A stretch of 64,000 bases of DNA from Actinoplanes missouriensis 431 (GTDB lineage: Bacteria > Actinomycetota > Actinomycetes > Mycobacteriales > Micromonosporaceae), in contig NC_017093.1 in NCBI RefSeq assembly GCF_000284295.1, forward strand, positions 2,356,001 to 2,420,000. Direction: 5' to 3'. Shown piece after piece: positions 26,117 to 34,295 of this stretch; positions within the stretch are counted from its first letter, which is position 1; every line of letters begins with the position of its first letter. A model generated the notes under the pieces. That model saw nothing but the letters and a program-made list of their open reading frames with translations, was not told where the DNA came from and did not search any database. Position numbers and translations under genes: made by a program.

Positions 26117-27157
26117 TCAGTCGGCGGCTTTCGCGTGCAGGCCGTTCAGCAGGGCGGCCGGTGTGCGGGGGTCGTCGAGTGTCACCGCGAACCGGCGGCC
26201 GTCGTGCAGGTTCACCACCAGCCCGGGCCCGCCGCGCAGGACCAGTGCGCTGCGACCCGGCATCACCCGGTACCCCCAGCCGCCCCACTCCATCGGGTTG
26301 ATCTCGGCGGCCTCCGCGCTGACGATGTCCGCCAGCGCGACATGCTTGACCGTCACCCCGACGCCGGTGACCACGCGCAGCCCACGCCGGTCCGCGGTGA
26401 CCCGCACCCGGCCGAGCGCGAACGCCAGCACCAGCGGCACCGGCACCACGAACCACAGCCCGGGCGCGCCGAGCACCGCACCGGCGGTGAGCGCGGCGGC
26501 GGCCAGCAGCGTCGAACCGATCAGCAACGGCGATCGCAGCGTGGTGCTGAACGCGGCCCGCTCGGTCGGCGCCAGCAGCAGCGCGTCAACCGGCGGCTCG
26601 GCGGGCACGTCGATCCGCGGCGCCTTCCCCAGGATCAGCCACACGACGAGGGCCCACGCCATACCGAGGAACAGGTAGGCGAATCGCCAGCCCAGCCGCG
26701 GGTCGACCGGATCAGCGAGAGTCGCGGTGGCGGTGGACACCCAGACTCCGGCCGACCCACCGGCAACCGCGCCGGCACCGACCAGCAGCCCGCGCCCGAC
26801 CGCAATCCGCCGCACATCCCGCGCCGGATCCCCGTCCTGTCCCGCGACGCCCGCCGACCCCGGGTTGCCGCCCGAGCCCGCGTTCTGCGCCGGGTCGCCG
26901 CCCTGTGCCGGCTGGCTTGCGTGGCGGGTTGCCGTCGCGGCCATGGCGGCGGCGATCAGACCGGCCACGCCGGCCAGGACGCCGATGATCAGCATCGTCG
27001 TCCAGAATCCGGTCGTCGAGCTGAACCCGTCTGCCGGGCCCGAGCCGCTCCAATGGGTGGCGATCCGGGCTGGCAGTTCGTCCCGCCAGATCCCGGTCAC
27101 GGCCGTCACCACCACCGGCAGCCAGATCACCGCCGCAGCAGCCTGCAGTCTTCTCAC
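26117..27157 (-). CDS. DUF1648 domain membrane protein
   Basis: 346 aa from GTG 27157. After the first helix (AVIWLPVVVTAVTGIW) comes the DUF1648 signature LPARIATHWSGSGPADGFSS (about 30-49). Further helices include MLIIGVLAGVAGLIAAAMA, ALVVWLILG and VPLVLAFALG. DUF1648 proteins resemble SdpI-like immunity or stress membrane proteins and are often paired with YtrA-type GntR regulators, as here with a 4-nt overlap. A Gly/Pro/Asp-rich loop (about residues 85-115) is presumably extramembrane. Exact function unknown. Confidence 0.85.
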   Translation of the reverse strand: MRRLQAAAAVIWLPVVVTAVTGIWRDELPARIATHWSGSGPADGFSSTTGFWTTMLIIGVLAGVAGLIAAAMAATATRHASQPAQGGDPAQNAGSGGNPGSAGVAGQDGDPARDVRRIAVGRGLLVGAGAVAGGSAGVWVSTATATLADPVDPRLGWRFAYLFLGMAWALVVWLILGKAPRIDVPAEPPVDALLLAPTERAAFSTTLRSPLLIGSTLLAAAALTAGAVLGAPGLWFVVPVPLVLAFALGRVRVTADRRGLRVVTGVGVTVKHVALADIVSAEAAEINPMEWGGWGYRVMPGRSALVLRGGPGLVVNLHDGRRFAVTLDDPRTPAALLNGLHAKAAD

Positions 27158-27510
27158 GGTCGCGCCTCCTTCGCCACTATCTCCACCATCTCCGTCTCGC
27201 CGAGCCCCTGCCGCCGCGCCTCCCGCACGAACTGCCGGGCCAGCTCGGCCAGCCGCAACCGGGCGCCGTCCGCGTCCCCGCGCACGACCGCCCCGCGGCC
27301 CCGGCGCAGCTCGATCAGCTCCTCGTCGCGCAACTGCCCATACGCCCTCAGCACCGTGTGCAGATTGACGTCGAGAACCTCGGCCAACTCCCGGGCGGCG
27401 GGCAGGCGCTCCCCGGCGCTCAGCTCACCGCGCATGATCCCGCCACGCACCTGAGCAGCGATCTGATCAGCAAGCGGTTCACTGGCCGCTACGTCTACGC
27501 GGAACAACAT
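27154..27510 (-). CDS. GntR-family regulator, YtrA subfamily
   Basis: 118 aa: a GntR winged helix (LADQIAAQVRGGIMRGELSAGERLPAARELA, VNLHTVLRAYGQLRDEELIELRRGRGAVV) followed by a short helical tail for dimerisation, without a large effector domain. YtrA-type proteins typically repress adjacent transporter or membrane protein operons in response to envelope-active antibiotics. The start is very close to its -10, so the mRNA may be nearly leaderless. Confidence 0.92.
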   Translation of the reverse strand: MLFRVDVAASEPLADQIAAQVRGGIMRGELSAGERLPAARELAEVLDVNLHTVLRAYGQLRDEELIELRRGRGAVVRGDADGARLRLAELARQFVREARRQGLGETEMVEIVAKEARP

Positions 27511-27540
27511 GTTTGCATTCTACTATAACAACTAGCTTCA
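27508..27540 (-). promoter_or_regulatory. Promoter of the YtrA-type regulator with very short leader
   Basis: The minus strand reads TTGTTATAGTAGAATGCAAACATG. The -10-like TATAGT (27522-27527) ends only about 11 bp before the ATG at 27510, so transcription would start at, or a few bases before, the start codon. No SD is visible. Confidence 0.45.
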
Positions 27541-27946
27541 CGGCAGGGTCGTCAGCCGGGGTAAGGGCACACGCAACGCCATCGTGTGCTCTCGTCCCTG
27601 CTTGGGCGGGGATGGGAGCACGCGAGTCGCTTCGGTGTGGCCTCGTCCGGGTCGGCACCCGCTTCGGTGTGCTGCTGTCTCGCTCGGAAGGCGGCCCGAC
27701 GGCTACGGATCGCGCTCAGGCGATGCGAGCCGTAGCCGTCGCAGGTCAAGCGGCTTGATCACCGGCTTGAGCTACGGCTCGGGCGGGATGGCTGACGGGC
27801 GAGCGGGCAGGCGAGTGGGTGAGCGCACGGGCGGGCGCACGGCGGGCGCACGGGCGGTGCGCGGGAGCGGGCTGGCGGGCGCCCGGATGGGGGACCCGGG
27901 GGTGGCGGTCATTGCGCGGGACGCTCCCGCCCGTACCCTGTTGGAA
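27541..27946. other. GC-rich non-coding region with repeats
   Basis: About 400 bp between the GntR promoter and the CooC-like ATPase. It contains CGCTTCGGTGTG twice (27628 and 27660 regions) and an imperfect hairpin ACGGCTACGG (27699-27708)/CCGTAGCCGT (27730-27739). A run of degenerate GGGCG(A/C)(G/A)CGGGC units spans 27780-27890. The ORF spanning it upstream of ATG 27947 has low-complexity RT/GR-rich translation and is rejected as coding. Confidence 0.5.
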
Positions 27947-28879
27947 ATGAAAATCGCATTCACTGGGAAGGGTGGCAGCGGCAAGAGCACCCTCGCCGCC
28001 CTCTTCGTCGGATACCTGCGGGCCTCCGGGCACCGCGTCCTGGCGGTCGACGCCGACGTCAACGTTCATCTGGCCGCGCTGCTCGGGGTCACGACAACGG
28101 CCGGCGCCGCGCTGTCGCACCCGGACAACGTGCGCCGCGTCCGCACCCACCTGCTCGGCGACAACCCGCGCGTGGACGGCGTCGAGCACTTCGTCGCCAC
28201 CACCCCGCCCGGCCCAGGATCGAACCTGGTCACGCTCGACGCCGCCGACCCTGTCCTGGCCGGGCACGCCACCCGGCTCGACGACGGCACGCACGTCCTG
28301 CACGTCGGCACCTATGAGCCGCAGGACATCGGCTCCGGCTGCTATCACGGGCACCTGGCGATCCTGGAGAACCTGCTCTCCCACCTCAGCCTCGACGCCG
28401 GCGACTGGGTGGTGTGCGACATGGTGGCCGGCACGGATGCTTTCGCCAACTCCCTGCACGCCCAGTTCGACGTGATCGTGGTGGTGGCCGAGCCGACCCC
28501 GGAGTCGGTGTCGGTGGCCCGGCGCTACCGGGAGCTGGCCGCGGCCGCCGGTGTGGCCGACCTGCTGGCCGTGGTCGGCAACAAGGTCGCCGACGGTACG
28601 GATCGGGAGTACCTCACGCGGGAGCTGGGCGGCGAGCCGCTCACCGTGCTGACGACTCAGGCGGGTCTGCGGCGGGCACGTCAGCGCGGGGTGCCGCCGC
28701 GGGTCCAGGATCTCGACGACGTGACGCCGCTCGCGGTGATCGCGGAGCATGCCGGAGGCCGGGAGATGCCGGGGGAGAGGCGGGACGCTCTGATGCGTAC
28801 CCTCCATCTGCGGCTGGCGCGGAAAGGCTGGGTGCGCGCCGCCCACGGTGACGTCAGCACGCAGCTGGCGGAGGTTTGA
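27947..28879 (+). CDS. CooC/MinD-like P-loop ATPase
   Basis: 310 aa from ATG 27947 (MKIAFTGKGGSGKSTLAALF). The deviant Walker A KGGSGKST (8-15), VLAVDADVNVHLAALLG (A'/switch I) and VVCDMVAGTDAF (switch II) place it in the SIMIBI ParA/MinD class, nearest to CooC-type metal-enzyme maturation ATPases. It dimerises on ATP to load a cofactor or position a partner. No CO dehydrogenase or nickel enzyme is in the window, so the client is unknown. The upstream region has no good SD. Confidence 0.85.
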   Translation: MKIAFTGKGGSGKSTLAALFVGYLRASGHRVLAVDADVNVHLAALLGVTTTAGAALSHPDNVRRVRTHLLGDNPRVDGVEHFVATTPPGPGSNLVTLDAADPVLAGHATRLDDGTHVLHVGTYEPQDIGSGCYHGHLAILENLLSHLSLDAGDWVVCDMVAGTDAFANSLHAQFDVIVVVAEPTPESVSVARRYRELAAAAGVADLLAVVGNKVADGTDREYLTRELGGEPLTVLTTQAGLRRARQRGVPPRVQDLDDVTPLAVIAEHAGGREMPGERRDALMRTLHLRLARKGWVRAAHGDVSTQLAEV

Positions 28880-28891
28880 CACGATCATCGG

Positions 28892-29307
28892 GTGACGACG
28901 GTCTGGCGGGTGGCGCGGGTTCTGCTCCTGGTCCTGTGGCTGATCGGCGCCGGGCTGACGTGGTGGAGCTCGCCGGCAAGCTCGACCGGCCCCCGGCCGG
29001 CGATCTGATCTCCTGGCGCGGCCGGCTCCAGGGGATCAGCATCGTGCTGGCCCTGACCGGCGCGGTCCTGGTGATCGCCGGACCGGCGCCGGTGCGCGGG
29101 ACCCGCTGGTACTGGTGGTGGATGCTGCTGTTCGTGCCCTACGGGCTGGGGCTGGTGCTCTGGCTGTTCCGGGACCGGCCGTGGGCGAACGCCGAGGAGA
29201 CGTCCGCCGACCGTGACCGGGGGTGGTTCGGCCTGGTCACGGCCCTGTTGTCGAACTTCGCCGTCGCGATCGTGTTGTTCCTCGTCAGTCGCCTGTTCGA
29301 AGGCTAG
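28892..29307 (+). pseudogene. Small membrane protein gene, apparently frameshifted
   Basis: From GTG 28892 one frame encodes VTTVWRVARVLLLVLWLIG, a clear membrane helix with almost pure G/C third positions, then stops near 29006. The next frame (open 28876-29307, 143 aa) has poor third-position bias until about 28960. It then becomes clearly coding: VELAGKLDRPPAGDLISW, two helices (ISIVLALTGAVLVIAG, WMLLFVPYGLGLVLWLF) and a C-terminal helix AIVLFLVSRLFEG. The two halves join into one three- to four-helix protein if one base is missing near 28960-29005. Either a real pseudogene or a sequence error. The stop overlaps the convergent acyl-CoA dehydrogenase stop. Confidence 0.65.
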
Positions 29308-30422
29308 AGGCCGTAGGTCTTGCCGATGATGTCCCGCTGGATCTCGCTGGTCCCGCCGTAGATCGTGGAGACCAGCGTGGAGCGGACGTGACGTTCCATG
29401 TCGTACTCGGTGGCGTACCCGTACCCGCCCATCATCTGCATCCCGGCGAGCGCCGTCTCCCGCGCCACCTCGGTGACCTTCAGCTTCACCATCGAGCTCT
29501 CCCGGGGCAGCACCTGCTGCGGGTTCCGGTCGACCAGCTCGGCGGTGCGGTGCACCAGCAGCCGGCAGCACTCGATCTCGGTGGCCAGGTCGGCGATCCG
29601 GTGCCGGAGCACCTGGAAGCTCCCGATCGGGCGGCCGAACTGCTTACGTTCCTTGATGTACGCCAGGGTGTCGTCGAACGCCCGCCGCGCGGTGCCCAGC
29701 ATCAGACCCGCGAGGATGAGCCGTTCCACGTTGAGCCCGGCCATCAGCTGCCACCAGCCCTTGCCGGCCGTCCCGACCACGGCGTCGGCGGGCACCCGGC
29801 AATCGGTGAAGTAGAGGTCGTTGACCTCCTTGCCGCCCATCGTGTCGATGCCGCTGATCCGCAGGCCGGGCGTGTCCGCCGGCACCAGCAGCATGGTCAG
29901 CCCGTCGTGGTCGCCGGGGGCGCCGCCGGTCCGGGCGACGAGCAGGATGGCGTCGGCGAAGTGCGCGTTGGAGATCCAGGTCTTCTGCCCGTCGATCACG
30001 TAGCCGTCGTCGTCGGCGACCGCCCGGCAGGACAGGTTGGCGACGTCGGACCCGGCCTCCGGCTCGGACATGGCGATCGAGTACGACCGGCCGGTCGTGA
30101 ACCCGCCGAGCACCGTCTTCTTCTGCTCCTCGGAGCCGGAGCGTTCGATCGCGGCGGCCACGATCGCGGAGACCGGGAAACCGCCGACGGGCAGCATCCC
30201 GTACCCGATCTGCTCGAGGAAGAGAACGGTGTCGCTCATGCTCTCGATGGCGCCCTCGATCCACCCCAGGTCGGCCATCTGCTGATAGATGCCCTGATGA
30301 TGAGCGTGACGGCCGCCGTCGGTGAGCGCGTCGCGCTGCTCCCGGGTGCCTGCCTCCCTCTTGGCGAACTCGGCGACAGCCTCGGTGAAAGCGCGCTGCT
30401 CATAGGTTAGATCGATTGCCAT
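29304..30422 (-). CDS. Acyl-CoA dehydrogenase
   Basis: 372 aa. FAD-dependent alpha,beta-dehydrogenation of an acyl-CoA thioester. Family motifs: MSEPEAGSDVANLSCRA (FAD/substrate loop), QKTWISNAHFAD, RKQFGRPIGSFQVLRHRIAD, and C-terminal MQMMGGYGYATEYDMERHVR followed by TIYGGTSEIQRDIIGKTYGL. The usual catalytic Glu position is plausible near IYGGTSE. ATG 30422 has AAGGGG upstream. It is divergent from an aldehyde dehydrogenase across a 94-bp region with the ATATCAAATATCAAAT motif. Confidence 0.95.
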   Translation of the reverse strand: MAIDLTYEQRAFTEAVAEFAKREAGTREQRDALTDGGRHAHHQGIYQQMADLGWIEGAIESMSDTVLFLEQIGYGMLPVGGFPVSAIVAAAIERSGSEEQKKTVLGGFTTGRSYSIAMSEPEAGSDVANLSCRAVADDDGYVIDGQKTWISNAHFADAILLVARTGGAPGDHDGLTMLLVPADTPGLRISGIDTMGGKEVNDLYFTDCRVPADAVVGTAGKGWWQLMAGLNVERLILAGLMLGTARRAFDDTLAYIKERKQFGRPIGSFQVLRHRIADLATEIECCRLLVHRTAELVDRNPQQVLPRESSMVKLKVTEVARETALAGMQMMGGYGYATEYDMERHVRSTLVSTIYGGTSEIQRDIIGKTYGL

Positions 30423-30463
30423 CTCAACCCCTTATGTATATTCCCGCAGGTAGCACCGGGGGA

Positions 30464-30496
30464 TTGACACCGAACGTAACATATCAAATATCAAAT
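30464..30496. promoter_or_regulatory. Promoter and FCD-GntR operator candidate (aldehyde dehydrogenase side)
   Basis: TTGACA at 30464-30469 is followed after 17 bp by AATATC (30487-30492), a plausible weak -10. That -10 is embedded in ATATCAAATATCAAAT (30481-30496), two tandem TATCAAA units. The same 16 bp occur at 32651-32666 before the GntR/MpaB pair. A repressor bound here would block RNA polymerase. Confidence 0.6.
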
Positions 30497-30516
30497 CTGC
30501 GGTCGGAGGCACGACG

Positions 30517-31974
30517 ATGGCCACCCTGCGTTCCCTTTCCCCCGCGACAGCCGAGGTGCTGGGGGAGTACGACATAGCCGATGCCAAGACGGTCGACGCG
30601 GCCGTCGCCGAGGCCCGGATCGCCGCCGCGTGGTGGGCCGGGCTCGACCCCCACGGCCGCCGCGACCGGTTGCTCGCCTGGAAACGCGCGATCGCGGCCG
30701 GCTCCGACGAGCTGGCCGAGCTGATCCGCGCCGAGACCGGCAAACCGCTCGGCGACGCGCTGCTCGAGGTGATGCTCGCGGTCGAGCACCTGGACTGGGC
30801 GGCTCGCAACGCCGGCAAGGTGCTGCGCCGGCGCAAGGTGCCGAGCGGGCTGCTCTCCGCCGACCAGACCGCTGCCCTGGAGTACCGGCCGCTCGGCGTG
30901 ATCGGCGTGATCGGCCCGTGGAACTATCCGGTCTACACCCCGCTCGGCTCGGTCTCCTACGCGCTCGCCGCCGGCAACGCGGTGGTCTTCAAGCCCAGCG
31001 AGCACACCCCGGGCGTGGGCGTCTGGCTCGCCGCAGCCTGGGCGCGGGCCGTGCCGGAGCACGCGGTGCTGCAGGTCGTGACGGGTGACGGGACGACCGG
31101 CGCGGCGCTCTGCGAGAGCGGCGTCGACAAGATCGCGTTCACCGGCTCGGCGGCCACCGCACGGCTGGTCATGGCCGCCTGCGCGCGGACGCTCACGCCG
31201 ATCGTGGTCGAGGGCGGCGGCAAGGACGCGATGATCGTCGCCGCCGACGCGGATCTGGACGCGGCCGCCCGGTCAGCCGCCTTCGGTGGCTTCGGCAACG
31301 CCGGGCAGACCTGTGCCGGAGTCGAGCGGGTCTATGTGGAGCGTCCCGTCTACCAGGACTTCCTCAAGCGTCTGACCGCGATCACCGGGCAGATCAAGCA
31401 GGAGCAGGCGTACGGGCCGATGACCACCCCGGAGCAGCCGGAGATCGTGCGGGCGCACGTGACCGACGCGCTCGCCGCCGGTGGGCGCGCGGTGGTCGGC
31501 GGGGTCGAGTCGGTCCGCGAGCCCTACATCTCGCCGGTGCTGCTCGCCGAGGTGCCGGAGGAGAGCGCGGCGGTCACCGAGGAGACGTTCGGGCCGACGC
31601 TCGTGGTCAACCCGGTCGCCGACCTGGACGAGGCGATCCGGCTGACCAACAACTCGAAGTACGGCCTGGCCGCCTCGATCTTCTCGAAGGACCAGAAGCG
31701 TGCGGCCGGGCTGGCCCGCCGCCTGCGCACCGGCGCTGTCTCGATCAACTCGGTGCTCGGCTTCGCCGGTGTGCCGGCGTTGCCGTTCGGCGGGGTCGGC
31801 GACTCCGGGTTCGGCCGGATCCACGGCGCCGACGGTCTCCGCGAGTTCAGCCGGGCGCAGTCCGTGACGTGGCGCCGGTTCGCGCCGCTGATCGACCTGA
31901 TGCGTCTCGACCGTGACCCGCACGCGCTCGACCGGGCCCGCAAGCTGTTCCGGTTCCGGCACGCCCGTAAGTAG
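30517..31974 (+). CDS. Aldehyde dehydrogenase family protein
   Basis: 485 aa. NAD(P)-dependent oxidation of an aldehyde to the acid. Motifs: IGVIGPWNYPVYTPLG, FKPSEHTPGVG, IAFTGSAATARL (Rossmann), VVEGGGKDAMIV (general base Glu), GNAGQTCAGVERVYV (nucleophilic Cys) and EETFGPTLVVN. The C-terminal extension (IDLMRLDRDPHALDRARKLF) is typical of SSDH-like actinobacterial forms. It lies between an acyl-CoA dehydrogenase and a GntR/MpaB pair and likely oxidises the aldehyde of the same pathway. Confidence 0.95.
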   Translation: MATLRSLSPATAEVLGEYDIADAKTVDAAVAEARIAAAWWAGLDPHGRRDRLLAWKRAIAAGSDELAELIRAETGKPLGDALLEVMLAVEHLDWAARNAGKVLRRRKVPSGLLSADQTAALEYRPLGVIGVIGPWNYPVYTPLGSVSYALAAGNAVVFKPSEHTPGVGVWLAAAWARAVPEHAVLQVVTGDGTTGAALCESGVDKIAFTGSAATARLVMAACARTLTPIVVEGGGKDAMIVAADADLDAAARSAAFGGFGNAGQTCAGVERVYVERPVYQDFLKRLTAITGQIKQEQAYGPMTTPEQPEIVRAHVTDALAAGGRAVVGGVESVREPYISPVLLAEVPEESAAVTEETFGPTLVVNPVADLDEAIRLTNNSKYGLAASIFSKDQKRAAGLARRLRTGAVSINSVLGFAGVPALPFGGVGDSGFGRIHGADGLREFSRAQSVTWRRFAPLIDLMRLDRDPHALDRARKLFRFRHARK

Positions 31975-31978
31975 GTGG

Positions 31979-32641
31979 CTATGCCCAGATGCCGAGCTCG
32001 TCGAGGTGCTTGACCAGCAGCTCGGCGCCGTCGGTGAAGTGCCGGGTCATCACGGCCCGGGCGGTCGCGGCGTCGTGCGCGCCGAACGCCGCGAGCAGAG
32101 CCTCGTGGTCGTCGCGCATGCCGTCACGCCAGGCCGGGTCGGCGGCGTAGAAGCGGGCCGGCGTGTACCGGGTCGCCACGTGCAGGAACCAGCTCAGCTT
32201 CCGGGCCTGCGCCACCAGGTTGATCGACCGGTGGAACTCGAACTCGAGCCGCTCGATGTCGCCGGTGCGGCGGGCCCGGGCGGCGCGGGCGAGCGCCCGA
32301 TCCGCCAGCGTGATCTCGGTGAGCTGCGGTCCGGTGATCCGCTCGGCGACCCGGGCGGCCAGCTCGCCGGCGATGTTCCCCTGCAACTGGAACAGGTCGA
32401 TCACGTCCTGTTTGGAGAGCGGGGAGACCACGTACCCTTTGCGGGGTTCGAGTTCGACCATGTCCTCGCCGCGCAGCGTCAGCAGGGCCTCGCGCACCGG
32501 GGTGATGCTGACGCCGAGCTGCGCGGCGACCTCTTCGAGCCGGATCCGAGCGCCGGGACGCAGGTCACCGGACATGATCCGGCCGCGCAGGGTGGCAGCG
32601 ACCTCCTCGGACAATTGGGGCCGCTCAGCAGGAATCGCCAC
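31979..32641 (-). CDS. GntR-family regulator with FCD domain
   Basis: 220 aa. Winged helix LSEEVAATLRGRIMSGDLRPGARIRLEEVAAQLGVSITPVREAL, followed by the FCD metal/ligand-binding helical domain with candidate His residues in FEFHRSINLV, DDHEALLAAF and MTRHFTDGAELL. FCD regulators respond to carboxylates or acyl derivatives. The gene is convergent with the aldehyde dehydrogenase and divergent from MpaB; both divergent regions carry ATATCAAATATCAAAT, making it the likely repressor of the catabolic cluster. Confidence 0.93.
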   Translation of the reverse strand: MAIPAERPQLSEEVAATLRGRIMSGDLRPGARIRLEEVAAQLGVSITPVREALLTLRGEDMVELEPRKGYVVSPLSKQDVIDLFQLQGNIAGELAARVAERITGPQLTEITLADRALARAARARRTGDIERLEFEFHRSINLVAQARKLSWFLHVATRYTPARFYAADPAWRDGMRDDHEALLAAFGAHDAATARAVMTRHFTDGAELLVKHLDELGIWA

Positions 32642-32650
32642 GGCATCACC

Positions 32651-32666
32651 ATATCAAATATCAAAT
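32651..32666. promoter_or_regulatory. FCD-GntR operator candidate (GntR/MpaB side)
   Basis: ATATCAAATATCAAAT is identical to 30481-30496. It lies in the 37-bp gap between divergent GntR and MpaB starts, immediately before the MpaB SD (AAGGGG). Confidence 0.65.
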
Positions 32667-32678
32667 AAGGGGTGTGAC

Positions 32679-33569
32679 ATGTCGCGTCGCTACGAGAACG
32701 CACACCGTATCGCCGCGCTCGACCCGGAACGCGACCATCTGGAGATCTACCAGATATCGTCCGGCCTCGACTTCCCGTGGGACTACACCCGGGCGCTGGA
32801 ATTCGCACTGTTCCGCACGTACTGCGTGCCGAGTATCTCCGCGCTGCTCGCCGCGACCGGGGAGTTCCGGGACCGGCCGCAGAAACGCTACGACGACACC
32901 GCCCTGCTGATGGCCGAAATGGCGGCGCACGGTTATGACTCGCCGCGCGGCAAGGAGTCGCTGAAAGTCGTCAACCGCGCGCACGGCCGCTATGCGATAA
33001 GCAACGACGACATGCTCTACGTGCTCTCCACCTTCATCTACGACCCGATCGACTGGCTCGACCGTTACGGCTGGCGTCCGCTGCACGACAACGAACGGCT
33101 CGCCGCGTTCCACTACTACTCCGAAGTCGGCAAGCGGATGGGCATCCGGGAGATCCCGCCGGCGTTCGATGCGTTCAAGGCGTTCAAAGCGGCGTACGAG
33201 GAGCAGCACTTCACGTACTCCGACACCAACCGGCAGATCGGCGAACACACCGTCGACCTGTTCGCCGGCTGGTTCCCGCCGGTGCTGCGCCCGGCCGCAC
33301 GGGTCGGTGTCCGCAGCCTGCTCGACGACCGGATGCTGCGCGCGTTCGGATTCGAACCGGCGCCCCGCTGGCTCACGGCGGTGGCCGAGGCCAGCCTCCG
33401 GGCGAAAGCGGCAGGCGAGCGTTTCCTGCCGCCGCGCCGGGTCAGCAGGCTCGCCCATTCGCCGCGCAATCGCACCTACCCCGGATACCCGGACAGCGTG
33501 CGCATCTCCGAAATGGGGCCGCCGCCCACTCCGGCCGATTTCCCGGCCGAGCACCTGCGTCGTGGTTGA
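32679..33569 (+). CDS. MpaB/DUF2236-family oxygenase
   Basis: 296 aa from ATG 32679 with AAGGGGTG upstream. It resembles the 'oxygenase MpaB family' (DUF2236), related to latex-clearing protein Lcp. Conserved-looking regions: FALFRTYCVPSISALLAATG, VVNRAHGRYAISNDDMLYVLSTFIYDPIDW (His 106-ish as candidate heme ligand) and LAAFHYYSEVGKRMGI. Characterised relatives cleave isoprenoid C=C bonds to aldehydes with O2. Neighbouring aldehyde and acyl-CoA dehydrogenases fit that product. It overlaps the TetR frame by 4 nt if the TetR gene starts at TTG 33566. Confidence 0.85.
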   Translation: MSRRYENAHRIAALDPERDHLEIYQISSGLDFPWDYTRALEFALFRTYCVPSISALLAATGEFRDRPQKRYDDTALLMAEMAAHGYDSPRGKESLKVVNRAHGRYAISNDDMLYVLSTFIYDPIDWLDRYGWRPLHDNERLAAFHYYSEVGKRMGIREIPPAFDAFKAFKAAYEEQHFTYSDTNRQIGEHTVDLFAGWFPPVLRPAARVGVRSLLDDRMLRAFGFEPAPRWLTAVAEASLRAKAAGERFLPPRRVSRLAHSPRNRTYPGYPDSVRISEMGPPPTPADFPAEHLRRG

Positions 33570-33583
33570 CCGCCCGCGTGGCG

Positions 33584-34240
33584 ATGAGCACCTCGCCGGA
33601 ACCGCTGCTGAGCCGGGCGTTGAAGGAGGCCGCTCGGCGTGACCCGGGTCCGGGAGAGCACGACGACCCGTACCGGGAAAGGATTTTGATCGCCGCGGCC
33701 GAGCAGTTCCGCGCCCGCGGCATCCGGCGGTCCAGCATGGACGATGTGGCCCGGCGAGCCGGGATCTCCCGGATCACGGTGTACCGGCGGTTCGCCACCA
33801 AGACCGCCCTTGTCGAGGAATTGCTCCTCGGTGAGCTGCGGGATTACGTCGCCGAGTTCCGCCGGGTGGTGGCCGGGCAGGCCACCGGGGAGGGGCGGCT
33901 CGTCGAGGGCTTCGTGGCGTCGCTGCGGGCCGCGCGGGGCAATCGGCTGGTCGCCGGGCTGCTAGCCGCCGATCCGGAGGCGGTCGTCTCGATGCTGACC
34001 ACCGGGGGCGGGCCGGTGCTCGGCGCGATCCGGGATTTCGTCGCCGGTCAGCTCGGTCACGACCAGCGGGACGGGCTGATCCCGGCGACCGTGGACACCC
34101 GATTGGTGGCGGAGGTGGTGGCGCGGCTCGCGCTGAGCTTCCTGATCACCCCGGACAGTCATGTCGATCTTGATGATGACGACCAGGTGCGGTGTTTCAC
34201 CCGTACCGTGGTGGGGCCTTTGATCGTGGCTCCTCGCTAA
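33584..34240 (+). CDS. TetR/AcrR-family regulator
   Basis: 218 aa from ATG 33584; TTG 33566 (TTGA overlap with the MpaB stop) or GTG 33578 are alternatives, none with a clear SD. The HTH is RILIAAAEQFRARGIRRSSMDDVARRAGISRITVYRRFATKTALV. The ligand-binding C-terminal domain is helical (FVASLRAARGNRLVAGLLAADP). It is coupled to the MpaB gene, as TetR regulators of lcp genes are, and probably senses the oxygenase substrate. Confidence 0.92.
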   Translation: MSTSPEPLLSRALKEAARRDPGPGEHDDPYRERILIAAAEQFRARGIRRSSMDDVARRAGISRITVYRRFATKTALVEELLLGELRDYVAEFRRVVAGQATGEGRLVEGFVASLRAARGNRLVAGLLAADPEAVVSMLTTGGGPVLGAIRDFVAGQLGHDQRDGLIPATVDTRLVAEVVARLALSFLITPDSHVDLDDDDQVRCFTRTVVGPLIVAPR

Positions 34241-34295
34241 CTTCGCCCTCGGCTTGCGGTCTTGTTGTGCAGATGGCGCGTGAATTCCGATTAAC

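Noticed and set aside
27947..28879. Chromosome partitioning ParA
   Set aside because: The P-loop ATPase resembles CooC/MinD rather than ParA, and there is no parB or parS site next to it.
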